Below are positions 8,519-18,003 of a stretch of 64,000 bases of DNA, one piece after another. The notes under the pieces were generated by a model. It saw only the letters and a list, made by a program, of their open reading frames with translations, had not been told where the DNA came from and searched no databases. Location: IMG/VR virus record IMGVR_UViG_3300037137_001673, positions 1 to 64,000 of that record; one strand, given 5' to 3'. Within the stretch, counting starts at the first letter, position 1, and each line of letters starts with the position of its first letter. The stretch is from a virus. Position numbers and translations under genes: made by a program.

Positions 8519-10102
8519 TTATTCATAAATAATTGCATTTGCATCTTTATATAAGCAGTCAGTTGTTCTTGTAAAAAATAAAATGTTATTAGGACATTCT
8601 TTATATATTCCTAAATCTTTTATTTTCAGTTTTCCAAAGAATTGCCCATCTGTTAAAAATATTAAAAATGGAAGTTTCTTTTTATCAGGAATAACAAAGT
8701 TTATATCTTTCTCTTTTACATGAAAGTGTTCGTTTTTCTTTTCAAATATTTTATCAAAATATTGAAAAACTACTTGTGGAGTGGTTCCTCCTCCACCTCT
8801 TACTTTCTTTTTTCCAGAATTATATTTTTTCCAGTCTTGATGTTTATATTCTTCAAGGTTGCTAGTTATTTGCGTATCCCATTGAAGTGCGAGAACAGAT
8901 CCTGTTTTGGAAAATGAAAGCCATTTTGCCATTCCTTCAATTTCGGTAAAAAAAACTTCAAGTTCATCCTGTGACCCAAAGATACTTCCACTAGTGTCGA
9001 TTGCGAGGATGATATAGCTTTGCTGTTTGCAAATAGTTTCGATATGATGCTTACATAATATTCCATAACGACTCTTTGGGTTCCACGGATAAGTAATAAA
9101 GCTTTTCTTGTTTTCTTTTTTGCTAGAATTACGAGAAAAATATAAATTTAAATGTCTATTGAGAACACTTTTCCAATTTACTTTTGGTACTAGTAGTTTT
9201 TCGATAGTTTTTGTAAATCCACCAATTTCATTGCCAGCTACTTGTGGTAGATGTTTTTCCATTTCTTTGGCTTGCTGTACTAATTTTCTAGTGAAAATTT
9301 CAGATTCTATTTTTGTTTCTTCTGCTTCTTCCGTATTTTCATGAGGATTCATGATTGTTTGGTCTTCTGCTTCATCTCCATGATAAGCGTCTTCACCAAA
9401 TACTACAGGAGTAAGTTCTTTTGTTTTATATTGTTCTTTGTTTCCATGATTTTTTTTATTTTTTAGGTCATTAAACATTTCTTCTTTTGTCATGGTGTCA
9501 ATAGTATAATTTCCTTTTTCTATACCATCTATACGACCATATTTATCAGTTCCATTTACATGAATATAGCTTCCTATTTTCATAAGTTGTTTTTTTAAAT
9601 CTTCGTATTGCTGTCTAGCTTTTTCCAGAAGCCAGAAATAAAGTCTTTTTGTAGAAAAGGCATCTTTTCCTAGTCCAGAGTTTTCAGATTTAAATTCATT
9701 TGGAATTATAGCAGTTCCTTTAATAATTTCAGGTTTTAAATTATATGAAACATTCATTTTAGAAAGTTCTTCATTTATAATAGCATCCATTGCTATATTT
9801 AATAATTTTGGATTTGTTTTAAAATCTCTATAAATTTCAAGATGCTTTTTAAATATGTGAGACGCTTCATGAAGGAGTATAAAATAAATTTGATTTATGC
9901 TGAACTTATTAAAAATTTCTGGATCATAAATAAACTTAATTCTTTTATTTACAAAGGTGACAGCTGCTAGACCATTAACTTTTTCCATAAGTTTTTCTTC
10001 AGGAATAAAATCTGTGTTGATAATAAATAAATAAACTAGTGGTTCCTTATCCATAAGAAACATTGCTAATTTAGAAATTATCTCTGGTCTTTGGTTTGTC
10101 AT
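8519..10102 (-). CDS. metallopeptidase-like protein with C-terminal VWA domain (DUF2201-type)
   Basis: 527 residues. An HEASH motif near residues 78-82 fits an HExxH-like zinc site. The acidic middle is a linker, and a VWA-like domain begins around residue 365 with LAIDTSGSI, the metal-ion-dependent adhesion site. This domain pair is known from proteins encoded next to MoxR AAA ATPases, where the VWA protein acts as adaptor. Here its ATG overlaps the stop of the MoxR-like gene by one base and an AAA gene follows. Confidence 0.85.
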   Translation of the reverse strand: MTNQRPEIISKLAMFLMDKEPLVYLFIINTDFIPEEKLMEKVNGLAAVTFVNKRIKFIYDPEIFNKFSINQIYFILLHEASHIFKKHLEIYRDFKTNPKLLNIAMDAIINEELSKMNVSYNLKPEIIKGTAIIPNEFKSENSGLGKDAFSTKRLYFWLLEKARQQYEDLKKQLMKIGSYIHVNGTDKYGRIDGIEKGNYTIDTMTKEEMFNDLKNKKNHGNKEQYKTKELTPVVFGEDAYHGDEAEDQTIMNPHENTEEAEETKIESEIFTRKLVQQAKEMEKHLPQVAGNEIGGFTKTIEKLLVPKVNWKSVLNRHLNLYFSRNSSKKENKKSFITYPWNPKSRYGILCKHHIETICKQQSYIILAIDTSGSIFGSQDELEVFFTEIEGMAKWLSFSKTGSVLALQWDTQITSNLEEYKHQDWKKYNSGKKKVRGGGGTTPQVVFQYFDKIFEKKNEHFHVKEKDINFVIPDKKKLPFLIFLTDGQFFGKLKIKDLGIYKECPNNILFFTRTTDCLYKDANAIIYE

Positions 10103-11604
10103 TATGTAATTTTATCTTTGGGTGTCTTTATGTGAAGTTCCTTGTCCGATGTATAGTAAAAACCACTATATGAATTTTTATATTTTTGTGAAATTGTAAA
10201 AAGTATGTCATGTACTGCTCTAGCAATTTTATTTTTAGATTTATTAACTATTTGAATGAAGGCAGTTATATCTTCTACTGGAATATTTACATCCTCGATA
10301 AAAGTTGAAATACTTAAAGCAGCTAGTTTAATTTCTTCTGCTTTCATAGTTTTTTCTTCAACGGAGTCTAGATAATTTCCTGTACTGACAAGTAGATAAA
10401 GCATTACACCAGTTTTATCTTTAAGTGCTAGAATTTTTTCTCGCATTTTCTTATATTTAAAAATTATATCTTCTGGAATTATTCTGTTTTCTGCAAAATG
10501 AATATATCTGGTTATAATTTCTTTTACTATTCCTTTTCCATTAAGTCCAAATTCTGTAGTATGAAGAGCTAGAAATTCAATTTGATTTTCTGGACTTTGA
10601 AAGAAAATATCGAAACTTCGTTCTGTATTTCCAAAAACTTCTTTAGAGATTTGTTCGTATTCTTTCTTGTTCTCAAGTTTTTCAAATGCTTCAAGAGCAT
10701 CAAGTATCATATTGTCGCCAACTATAGTCCAAGACCTAGGAGAAGTAGTTCTTTCACTTCCTCCTTCATCTGGCCTAATTGTAACTGGAACTAGAAAGGG
10801 AGATTTATTTCCTTCCTCTAGCATTTTATCCATTACATAATACATGAGAATTGTTGGAACTCTATTTGAAAGAGTATATTGGTTTTCATCAAATGTAAAA
10901 TTATAAGTCTTTGAAGCAAAACTTCTCAACCAAGATTGTGCGTTATAGTCAAGAAATACAGTTCTGTGAAATCTCTCTGATGTTGCTGTATCCATTGAAT
11001 TAACTAAATTTAAGTTTTCAACTTGTTCTTGTGTTTTAAAATTTCCTGAGCCAATAATTAAAGTTCTTTCAGGTAGGCGATATTTTTCTGATTTACCAGT
11101 TTTCTCATTGAAATCTGCTGAACCACCTATTTCTCCAGTAAGAACTAAGTTCATTACTGCTGCCATTTTTTCGGAATCGGCTTTGTTGAATTCGTCGAGA
11201 TGTAGCACCCATACTCTATCGTCATCGCTAGGGGGAAGGATTGTTGGATGGGCGAGGCGTGTAACTTTCTTTCCGTTTCTCTTTTCAAGATATGGGAAAC
11301 CCTCAAACTCCTCGATTGGTATCTTTTGTATTTCGAGTTTATGATATATGCAATCCTCTTTTTCTGCTATTTCTTTACATATTTGAGTTTTTCCAACTCC
11401 TGTTGGACCGAAAATAAATATGCTATGGAAGTTTTCAAACTTTCTCTTGTTTTTGGTAAGTCTGATTAGGCGACTTATTTCATCCTGTAATTCTTCATAG
11501 GTAACTTCTACAGGTTTTAGGTTGAACTTTTTATCTTTGTTAAATTTGAACTTATTAAATCCAAAATTAATTTGTGTCTGAATGTCGTAAAGTGTATTAT
11601 CCAT
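10102..11604 (-). CDS. MoxR-like AAA+ ATPase
   Basis: 500 residues. Walker A GPTGVGKT is near residues 66-73 and Walker B VLHLDEFNKAD near 134-144; a C-terminal helical region follows. MoxR-family ATPases are chaperone-like and work with VWA proteins, here the next gene, whose start overlaps the stop of this one. A TTGACA/TATAAT promoter lies just upstream (11621-11649). The phage may use the pair to mature or dismantle a metal-dependent or large complex, but the substrate is not indicated. Confidence 0.88.
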   Translation of the reverse strand: MDNTLYDIQTQINFGFNKFKFNKDKKFNLKPVEVTYEELQDEISRLIRLTKNKRKFENFHSIFIFGPTGVGKTQICKEIAEKEDCIYHKLEIQKIPIEEFEGFPYLEKRNGKKVTRLAHPTILPPSDDDRVWVLHLDEFNKADSEKMAAVMNLVLTGEIGGSADFNEKTGKSEKYRLPERTLIIGSGNFKTQEQVENLNLVNSMDTATSERFHRTVFLDYNAQSWLRSFASKTYNFTFDENQYTLSNRVPTILMYYVMDKMLEEGNKSPFLVPVTIRPDEGGSERTTSPRSWTIVGDNMILDALEAFEKLENKKEYEQISKEVFGNTERSFDIFFQSPENQIEFLALHTTEFGLNGKGIVKEIITRYIHFAENRIIPEDIIFKYKKMREKILALKDKTGVMLYLLVSTGNYLDSVEEKTMKAEEIKLAALSISTFIEDVNIPVEDITAFIQIVNKSKNKIARAVHDILFTISQKYKNSYSGFYYTSDKELHIKTPKDKIT

Positions 11605-11620
11605 CAGTTTCTCTATTTTA

Positions 11621-11649
11621 ATTATATCAAAAAATTAGTTTCTTGTCAA
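11621..11649 (-). promoter_or_regulatory. sigma-70-like promoter of the MoxR/VWA/AAA operon
   Basis: Minus strand TTGACA, 17 nt, TATAAT, about 17 nt before the MoxR-like start; the -35 lies in the last codons of the GIY-YIG gene. Confidence 0.85.
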
Positions 11650-12341
11650 ATATTTTCAATATCATTTATTTTCTTTTTAATTTCTCTTGCAAGAAATTTA
11701 TCTTTATGAGTTTTGCTTATTTTCTGCTTGGTTTCTATTGAACGAGGTTTACCTTTATGCGCTTCACTCATTTTCTGTTTTGTTTCTATTGAGTGATGTT
11801 TACCTTTCATGTTAGAGGGTTTTATTTTATGTGCTTCGCTCATTTTTTTTCTTGTTTCTTTTGAGACAAATTTTCCTTTTTCTGTTTTGCTTATTTTCTT
11901 TATGGTTTCTTCTGAAGGACGTTTTCCATAATTATGATTTTTTTCACCTTTAGCTGCTTCACTTAGTTTCTTTTTATGTCTTTCCGTAAATTGTTTTCCA
12001 AAATTATGATTTTTTTCACCTTCTGTTGCTTTACTTATTTTTTTTATAGTTTCTTCACAATGATGTTTATTTTTATGTCCACCGCTATCAAGATTATATC
12101 CATTAGGAGAAATAGAATTGTATTTTTGTATATATTCTCGTTCTAAATCATCTAATTTTTCTTCTGGTATGTCTTCTATTAAAATTTTTTTGAAATTATT
12201 AATTGAGTATTCTCTTAAAGCAACTCCAATCAAAGAATGAGAATTTTGATGTTGTTTAAATCTTGTTTTAAACAGTCTACAGGTTTGTCCTACATAACAT
12301 TTACCATCAATTTTGTTTTCTAATATGTAAATTGTTCCCAT
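11646..12341 (-). CDS. GIY-YIG homing endonuclease with NUMOD3 repeats
   Basis: 231 residues. The GIY-YIG core opens the protein (GTIYILENKIDGKCYVGQT) with the conserved Glu in EREYI and Asn in NGYNL. The C-terminal half is about six NUMOD3-type DNA-binding repeats of the form KKMSEAHKGK. It is one of five intact close relatives here, all starting M-G-x-I-Y-I. It lies upstream of the MoxR operon, whose promoter overlaps its 3' end. Site-specific double-strand cutting and self-spread are expected from the family. Confidence 0.92.
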   Translation of the reverse strand: MGTIYILENKIDGKCYVGQTCRLFKTRFKQHQNSHSLIGVALREYSINNFKKILIEDIPEEKLDDLEREYIQKYNSISPNGYNLDSGGHKNKHHCEETIKKISKATEGEKNHNFGKQFTERHKKKLSEAAKGEKNHNYGKRPSEETIKKISKTEKGKFVSKETRKKMSEAHKIKPSNMKGKHHSIETKQKMSEAHKGKPRSIETKQKISKTHKDKFLAREIKKKINDIENI

Positions 12342-12347
12342 ACATTT

Positions 12348-12548
12348 TTACTTTTTTGTCAAATTTTTTAAAATCTTTTTCTTTTCCCAAGGGTCATAGT
12401 TGTAGACATCCTTATTTACAAATTCAACAATATATTTTAAGGATTTTATCATTATGTAACCCATACTTCCACCTTCATCTACATATTCGTGAATTTTTGG
12501 ATTAAAAACTTTAAATAAATGAGCGATTTGTTTTATTTTTATTCTCAT
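12348..12548 (-). CDS. hypothetical small protein
   Basis: 66 residues, basic, no motif recognised. A promoter-like TTGACG/TATTAT pair lies at 12557-12585, so the transcript would start almost at the ATG. It ends 6 nt before the GIY-YIG gene. Confidence 0.55.
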   Translation of the reverse strand: MRIKIKQIAHLFKVFNPKIHEYVDEGGSMGYIMIKSLKYIVEFVNKDVYNYDPWEKKKILKNLTKK

Positions 12549-12556
12549 TATTCTAT

Positions 12557-12585
12557 ATAATACCTATCTATTCATTTCTCGTCAA
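12557..12585 (-). promoter_or_regulatory. sigma-70-like promoter
   Basis: Minus strand TTGACG, 17 nt, TATTAT, immediately before the 66-residue gene. Confidence 0.65.
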
Positions 12586-12594
12586 ATTTTTTTT

Positions 12595-12605
12595 CGTAAA
12601 GATAA
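12595..12605 (+). promoter_or_regulatory. GTAAAG(A/T)TA element, 4 nt before ATG
   Basis: CGTAAAGATAA ends exactly 4 nt before the ATG at 12610; no Shine-Dalgarno is present. Putative late promoter giving a leaderless mRNA. Confidence 0.5.
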
Positions 12606-12609
12606 TTTT

Positions 12610-12795
12610 ATGTATGAATTAATCCAAATACAACCCAATGATAAATTACGCAAATTTATAATTAAAAACGAAGATAGAACTTGTGAGCTTGAAATTTCTA
12701 GAAGAGGTTCTTTTAAAGGAATAATCGAAAAAATTTATTCTAATGGTAAATATGAAGTAAGACTTCTAGAGATGATACAAGAAAGTAGGGAATAA
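12610..12795 (+). CDS. small hypothetical protein heading the tail region
   Basis: 61 residues, small beta-rich fold suggested by sequence, no motif recognised. It has no ribosome site but a GTAAAG element 4 nt upstream. Its stop is directly followed by the next ATG (12796), so the two genes are probably coupled. Confidence 0.6.
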   Translation: MYELIQIQPNDKLRKFIIKNEDRTCELEISRRGSFKGIIEKIYSNGKYEVRLLEMIQESRE

Positions 12796-15246
12796 ATGCC
12801 AACTTTAAGCGAAAAATTTAATTATATAGAATATAGTGACGCAACAGATTTTACAAATACTTCTGATGGAAGAATTCAACTTAAGCAATACTCTGATGAT
12901 TTGATATTCTACGCTCCTTTTGATGCTGTTATGGACGCCAAGTATTCTACTGGAGACCCAACTGCTGTTACAAGTGGTACTATCTCTATCACTAATTTTG
13001 GCGTGTTTGCTCAATATGCTTATTTTCAGAATAGCGGTCTAGCTCGTTATGATACTACAAACTTTGATAGTTTAACAAATGAAGGAACTGTAAATTTTAG
13101 GTTTAGAACAGGGTTTAATAACGATTCGGGCCAGCAAGATTTTCTTGGAACAAGTGTAACTCCAGGTGATACCAGATACTATTTTAAATTTTATGTAGGT
13201 GGAACTTTTACTGGAGCAGATAGTCAATGGGTTAGTTTAGTTCCAGGCGATACTATGGGTTCTATTAAAAATAAAATTTATGTAAAAGTAAATCCTTATA
13301 ATGCTGTTACTACACTATTACAAAATAATCAAATTAGAACAGTTGCTACAAATAATGGTGATAGTGTATTTTATTTACCTTCTACAGCAACTAATGATTT
13401 AATTGCTTTACTTGGAGGATTAGGCACTTCTGTTATACCAAATAGTCCTACTGCCACTTCTGTTGATTTTATGCAGTTCTATAATGGATTAAATAATAAC
13501 AGCAGAATAATTTTAACTCATACTGGTGATAGCTCCCATTTACAATTAAAAATGTATAGTTCTACTGGAACACTAGTTGTTGATGAAGATTTTGGAATTT
13601 GGTCCAATCACTATAATCAATGGTATGATTTTGAACTTGCTTGGAATTCTTCTATAGTACAACTTTTTATTGATGGAGTTTTATTTGGTGTAGCAATGAC
13701 TGGCTTTGCTAGAGGAAGTGGTAACTATCTTTATTTACAAACTAATGCAACTGATTTCTATAGATTTGATGAATTCATAGTTTATGATGTTCAAAAACAT
13801 TCTGGTACTTTTGTAGTTCCAACTCTTGCTCTTTCTGCCTATTCAACAGATAATCCTTACCTTGATATACATCTTGGTAAAAGCCCAAAACTTACAGAAG
13901 TTCAGGATTTAAATTTAATATGTTCTACTGGTTGTTATTTTGTGGTAGAAATTGGTGACGCTTGGTATTATTATATTGGTGGATCTTGGCAAGTATCTGA
14001 TGCTACTTTTGCGCAAAGTTCAACTCCAGATTTAATGGAAACAAAATTTACCAGTCTTCTATTTAATGAAAATTTAGATCTTACTATTAGGGTAATTTTT
14101 CACTCTGATGGAGTAGCAAATGTTTGGTTAAGTGAAATAGAAATTGTTACACTTCAAGGAACTTCTGTTCAAGCGGTAGTAACTGGATTTGTAAGTTTAT
14201 TGAGCCCTACAGATTTATCTACCAATTACAATATTTTACTATCGACTAATTTAGGTTCATCAACAGTTAATTGTTCTACTGGAGCTGGAAATGTAACTGC
14301 TGTAACTTTAAGTGAAATTAAAGCAGCAATTTTAGGTTCCTCAGTTCTGGGACTGGCAATTCCATCAGATGATGGGCTAGGACATTTAGTTTTAAAAACT
14401 TCTACTTATGGAGATAGTGCTTGGATTAGTGTAACAAATGCTGGAACTTTTGATGCACTTTCAATTATTTTTGGAGGAACTGCTTCTGCTATTGGAGTTA
14501 CTCCACAGGGTTCAAGTATTGATTATTCAGAACTTTTTAGATATGTGCGCTCAAAATTAGGAGAACCAACGCTTCCAGTAGAACTTACAGACGAACAACT
14601 TATGGATTGCCTAGCAGACGCTACATTCCACTACAACAGGTGGAGAAACTTCAAGGAAGAGTTAATTTACACAAGCCTATCTGGTGATGCCAAAAATGGT
14701 TACTTAATTCCTCCAGTTGTTGGTGGTGCAGATAATATACTAGAGATAATAGTAGCATCTCGCTATCCATATTCATTCTATGCTGGTAAGTCTGATGATA
14801 TAATTGGAAATCTTTATGTTCAGTCTATATTTCATAAATGGAAAAGCGCTGGTTTATTGTCCGATATATTATCTGATTATTATATGGTGATAAGTACAGC
14901 GGAAGACATAAACATAATTCTTGGAACTCAAGTTAAGTGGGAAATTATGAATGGTAGATTATTCATAACTCCTCCACCTAATTCTATGAATATAGGAATA
15001 AAATATAGAGGTGCTTTATCACCACAAGAAGTTGTTACTAATTACTGGGTGAGGAGAATGGTACTTGCTGAGGCAAAAGTAGTTCTGGGAAATATAAGAG
15101 ATACTTTCAAAAGTGGTATACCGGGAGGCACTGAGATGATAATGCTCCGTGGCGCTGAACTCATAGCAGAAGGCAAAGAAGAAAAAGATGCATTAATAGA
15201 AGAAATGAAAAAGTCCAGCGAACCGCTACTGTTTGATTGGTTTTAG
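12796..15246 (+). CDS. virion protein: LamG-like domain fused to a neck-type C-terminal domain
   Basis: 816 residues. The first 350 or so resemble a concanavalin/LamG-like jelly-roll (LIFYAPFD start, WYDFELAWNSSIVQLFIDGVLFG). A Ser/Thr-rich middle follows. From about residue 575 a different, helical domain begins (FRYVRSKLGEPTLPVELTDEQ..., TFHYNRWRNF), of a type seen in neck or head-completion proteins of large myophages. That assignment is from memory of family patterns and is moderate. The fusion suggests a displayed carbohydrate-binding module on a neck or connector protein. Confidence 0.72.
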   Translation: MPTLSEKFNYIEYSDATDFTNTSDGRIQLKQYSDDLIFYAPFDAVMDAKYSTGDPTAVTSGTISITNFGVFAQYAYFQNSGLARYDTTNFDSLTNEGTVNFRFRTGFNNDSGQQDFLGTSVTPGDTRYYFKFYVGGTFTGADSQWVSLVPGDTMGSIKNKIYVKVNPYNAVTTLLQNNQIRTVATNNGDSVFYLPSTATNDLIALLGGLGTSVIPNSPTATSVDFMQFYNGLNNNSRIILTHTGDSSHLQLKMYSSTGTLVVDEDFGIWSNHYNQWYDFELAWNSSIVQLFIDGVLFGVAMTGFARGSGNYLYLQTNATDFYRFDEFIVYDVQKHSGTFVVPTLALSAYSTDNPYLDIHLGKSPKLTEVQDLNLICSTGCYFVVEIGDAWYYYIGGSWQVSDATFAQSSTPDLMETKFTSLLFNENLDLTIRVIFHSDGVANVWLSEIEIVTLQGTSVQAVVTGFVSLLSPTDLSTNYNILLSTNLGSSTVNCSTGAGNVTAVTLSEIKAAILGSSVLGLAIPSDDGLGHLVLKTSTYGDSAWISVTNAGTFDALSIIFGGTASAIGVTPQGSSIDYSELFRYVRSKLGEPTLPVELTDEQLMDCLADATFHYNRWRNFKEELIYTSLSGDAKNGYLIPPVVGGADNILEIIVASRYPYSFYAGKSDDIIGNLYVQSIFHKWKSAGLLSDILSDYYMVISTAEDINIILGTQVKWEIMNGRLFITPPPNSMNIGIKYRGALSPQEVVTNYWVRRMVLAEAKVVLGNIRDTFKSGIPGGTEMIMLRGAELIAEGKEEKDALIEEMKKSSEPLLFDWF

Positions 15247-15261
15247 AGTTATTAGAGATTT

Positions 15262-15272
15262 TGTAAAGTTAT
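15262..15272 (+). promoter_or_regulatory. TGTAAAGTTAT element, 4 nt before ATG
   Basis: Ends 4 nt before the ATG at 15277; no Shine-Dalgarno. Confidence 0.5.
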
Positions 15273-15276
15273 TTAT

Positions 15277-16644
15277 ATGAATAAAAATGTTTTGGAGTAT
15301 ATAAAAAAAGCAAAAGAACAAAATTTTAGCGAAAGAAGTTTAATTAATGTTTTTGATGAAACTTGGAATAATTCTAGATCTGGAATTTCTATAGTAGCAG
15401 GTTCAACAGAAGTTATTAAGTATTTAAAAAGAAGGGGAATTTCTAATTTTTTAATTAAAAGTGCCTTAATTAAAAGTGACATTATGTTTAATTTATATGA
15501 AAGAGAAAAAGAAGAAATTTTATTTTTATTACCAACTGGAATAAAAGAAACAGAAAAAGAAATAAAAAATATGAAATCCGGAAGTAAAAAGTTAGAAAAT
15601 AAACCTTTAAAGTTAAAAGAATGGATAAGTGAAACTACAGAATATGAATATTTAGTTGATGCGCTAGGTCATAAAAAAAAGCTAGATTTTAATTCTCATT
15701 ACAAAAATTTTGCTAATGATAGAGCAATACCTTTAAATATTTTTATAGAAAAATCTTTATGGGAAAATTTAGATGAACACGAAGCAATAAATATTTTAAT
15801 TCAAGCAAAAAAGTGGCAATCTTTAATGTGGATTTTAGAAAAAGATTCTGGCTGGCAATTAGATAAAAATGATGAAGATAAAGTATTTAATTATTTAGCA
15901 GCAGAACCAAATTTTCATAAAGTTGGCTGGGGAGCATCTGAAATAGTTAAAGAAAGAATTAAAAATAGAGCAATGAATAGTCAGTCCCAGAAATTACAAA
16001 ATAAACCCTTAAAATTAGAAGGTAAAGTTAAACATATGAATGACTTAAGAAACTATTTAGACGATAAAGAAGAAGAACTACTAGACAAAGAACTTAAAGA
16101 AGATGTTTTTGGAGTAATAGGTTCTGCGCTAGGATATACAATTGGAGCAGCAGCGCTAGCTTTTGGTGGTACTCTTTTAATTATAGCTGGGAAGAAATAT
16201 GTCTTAAAAATGAGAGATTTATGGCAGAAAATTTTTAGCAGAAAAAAGAAACCAAATGTAGAAAGTAAAACTGCCGAACAAGTAATGCATGAGATTGAAA
16301 CAGATGCGAAAGTAAAATCAGAAAAAGCAAAAATTGAGGCTAAAAAAAGGGCTTATGAAGATAAACTACATGAAGTTTATTTAGCAATAGAGAATAAAGA
16401 TTTTAACAAAGCAAAAGAAGAGTTCTACCAAGTAGATAGAAATTTACAAAATAGTCCAGATGTTCATAAAGCAATAATTTTTGAAGTAACTAAAGTGTTA
16501 AAAGAACCACCACTTTATGTAAAATCACCCGGAAATACTTCTTATCAAGCAATTAAAAAATTATTAAATATAAGAGTGGCTAGAGCAGCAGCTTCAGCAG
16601 TGCAGCAAAGTTTAGTATCGGCTAGTGGTGGAGAAATTGAATAA
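15277..16644 (+). CDS. large hypothetical protein with one membrane-like segment
   Basis: 455 residues. Helical, charged N-terminal part; two copies of a short motif (KLENKPLKLKEW near residue 108 and KLQNKPLKLEGK near 242) suggest an internal duplication. A hydrophobic segment near residues 284-306 (ALGYTIGAAALAFGGTLLII) could cross a membrane, followed by a basic, coiled-coil C-terminus. No ribosome site, only the TGTAAAG element. No family recognised; a virion-carried or injected protein is possible. Confidence 0.68.
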   Translation: MNKNVLEYIKKAKEQNFSERSLINVFDETWNNSRSGISIVAGSTEVIKYLKRRGISNFLIKSALIKSDIMFNLYEREKEEILFLLPTGIKETEKEIKNMKSGSKKLENKPLKLKEWISETTEYEYLVDALGHKKKLDFNSHYKNFANDRAIPLNIFIEKSLWENLDEHEAINILIQAKKWQSLMWILEKDSGWQLDKNDEDKVFNYLAAEPNFHKVGWGASEIVKERIKNRAMNSQSQKLQNKPLKLEGKVKHMNDLRNYLDDKEEELLDKELKEDVFGVIGSALGYTIGAAALAFGGTLLIIAGKKYVLKMRDLWQKIFSRKKKPNVESKTAEQVMHEIETDAKVKSEKAKIEAKKRAYEDKLHEVYLAIENKDFNKAKEEFYQVDRNLQNSPDVHKAIIFEVTKVLKEPPLYVKSPGNTSYQAIKKLLNIRVARAAASAVQQSLVSASGGEIE

Positions 16645-16658
16645 TGATAAAGGGAACT

Positions 16659-16692
16659 TGTAAAGATAAATTTTGAGTTTATGTAAAGATAA
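16659..16692 (+). promoter_or_regulatory. two tandem TGTAAAGATAA elements
   Basis: Exact copies at 16659-16669 and 16682-16692, 23 nt apart, upstream of the gene at 16720, which has its own AGGAG site. Confidence 0.5.
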
Positions 16693-16719
16693 AGTAGAAT
16701 TTATTTATAGGAGAATAGT

Positions 16720-17184
16720 ATGGCTCTAACAGTTAACAATAAGGCAGATCGTGAAATTCTTTATAGATTGCTAGGAACAGCACAGGATGGAAGCTGGCAG
16801 GGTAAACCTGGGGATACAATGAAGTTGTGTCTCTATAAAGGTGGAAGAGCAATTGGTGTTGGAGATAGTAAGTATGGTCTCATAGAAAGTTCAGGATCTG
16901 GATATGCAAAAATTATTCTTGCTCCTAACTCTTGGGTAATTTCTACTACACTTCCCGCCAATGGTGATACTAATATGGCATCTTACGCCCAGCAGACATT
17001 CACCTACACTGGCGCTGACTCTGTTGCGGGATACTATATGTCAACTATGAGAATGCGTGGATCACTTACATCAGCAACTTCCGATAGCACAATTATGTGG
17101 AGGGAAGCATTCACAGATGGTCCATACATCATACCAGCTGGCGGTGGTACTATAAAAATTACTCCTCGCCTGATAATGAGGTAG
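16720..17184 (+). CDS. small structural protein
   Basis: 154 residues, beta-rich, with many Gly/Thr/Ser, starting behind AGGAG. Similar in composition and length to the protein at 25062-25511. Position among tail genes and composition suggest a virion surface or tail protein. A terminator follows. Confidence 0.65.
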   Translation: MALTVNNKADREILYRLLGTAQDGSWQGKPGDTMKLCLYKGGRAIGVGDSKYGLIESSGSGYAKIILAPNSWVISTTLPANGDTNMASYAQQTFTYTGADSVAGYYMSTMRMRGSLTSATSDSTIMWREAFTDGPYIIPAGGGTIKITPRLIMR

Positions 17185-17219
17185 TCTACGCCAACACCCA
17201 AACGATTTTTTTGAGGTTT

Positions 17220-17254
17220 AAGTCCATTTTTGCTTGACAAAAATGGACTTTTTT
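17220..17254 (+). terminator. terminator after structural gene
   Basis: AAGTCCATTTTTG/CAAAAATGGACTT hairpin followed by a T-run. Confidence 0.85.
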
Positions 17255-17262
17255 ATTATTAT
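17234..17262 (+). promoter_or_regulatory. sigma-70-like promoter inside the terminator hairpin
   Basis: TTGACA (in the loop and descending arm), 17 nt, TATTAT, ending 6 nt before the GIY-YIG ATG. It is the only clear TTGACA-type promoter I found on the plus strand. Confidence 0.65.
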
Positions 17263-17268
17263 AGTCAC

Positions 17269-17982
17269 ATGGGTACAATATATATTATAGAAAATAAAAT
17301 TAATGGAATGTGTTATGTGGGACAAACTACACAATCTTTTAATGATAGATTTAGGCAGCATAATCAATCGCATTCTTATATTGGAAATGCTTTACGCAAA
17401 CATGGAGTTGCTAATTTTAATAGGATATTACTAGAAAATATATCAGAAGATAAAATGGATGAAGTAGAAAAAGAATGTATTGTAAAATACAACGCTATTT
17501 ATCCTAATGGATATAATTTACAAGATGGTGGGTGTGGTAATAAGCATCAGCATCCAGAAACTAAACAAAAATTAAGTAAAATACAAGAAGGTAAAATGGT
17601 TGGTGAACTTAATCCCTTCTTCGGTAAGCATCACACTGATGAAAGTAACATGAAAAATGCTGCTGCACATACTGGTAAGATTGGTGGTATGAATGGAATT
17701 GCCCAAACTGATGAAGCTAGGCATCTTATGTCTATTGCTAAAAAAGGTAATACTTATAGGCGTGGTTCTCATCATACTGAAGAAGCAAAAGAGAAAAATC
17801 GTTTGGCTCATCTAGGTGTCATTCCTGTAAATAAAGGAATTCGTGTTCCACATTTGTGTCCAGTTTGTAAAAATCCAGTAAAAGAGAAATATGGTTTAAG
17901 GGGTGAGTTTCAAGGTTATCAAAAATCTTGTGGAAATTTTAATTATATAAAAAGTTTAAGAAAAGTTAAATTATTGGTTTAA
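17269..17982 (+). CDS. GIY-YIG homing endonuclease
   Basis: 237 residues from ATG 17269 (an in-frame upstream start at 17230 lies in the terminator and is unlikely). GIY-YIG core (GTIYIIENKINGMCYVGQT), conserved Glu (EKECI) and Asn (NGYNL), then NUMOD3-like repeats and a C-terminal zinc finger (CPVCKNPVKEKYG, closing at KSCGN). It sits between tail genes with a private promoter and terminator, so it is a self-contained cassette. No Shine-Dalgarno is evident. Confidence 0.92.
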   Translation: MGTIYIIENKINGMCYVGQTTQSFNDRFRQHNQSHSYIGNALRKHGVANFNRILLENISEDKMDEVEKECIVKYNAIYPNGYNLQDGGCGNKHQHPETKQKLSKIQEGKMVGELNPFFGKHHTDESNMKNAAAHTGKIGGMNGIAQTDEARHLMSIAKKGNTYRRGSHHTEEAKEKNRLAHLGVIPVNKGIRVPHLCPVCKNPVKEKYGLRGEFQGYQKSCGNFNYIKSLRKVKLLV

Positions 17983-18003
17983 GTATTATTTTTTTCATTA
18001 TTA

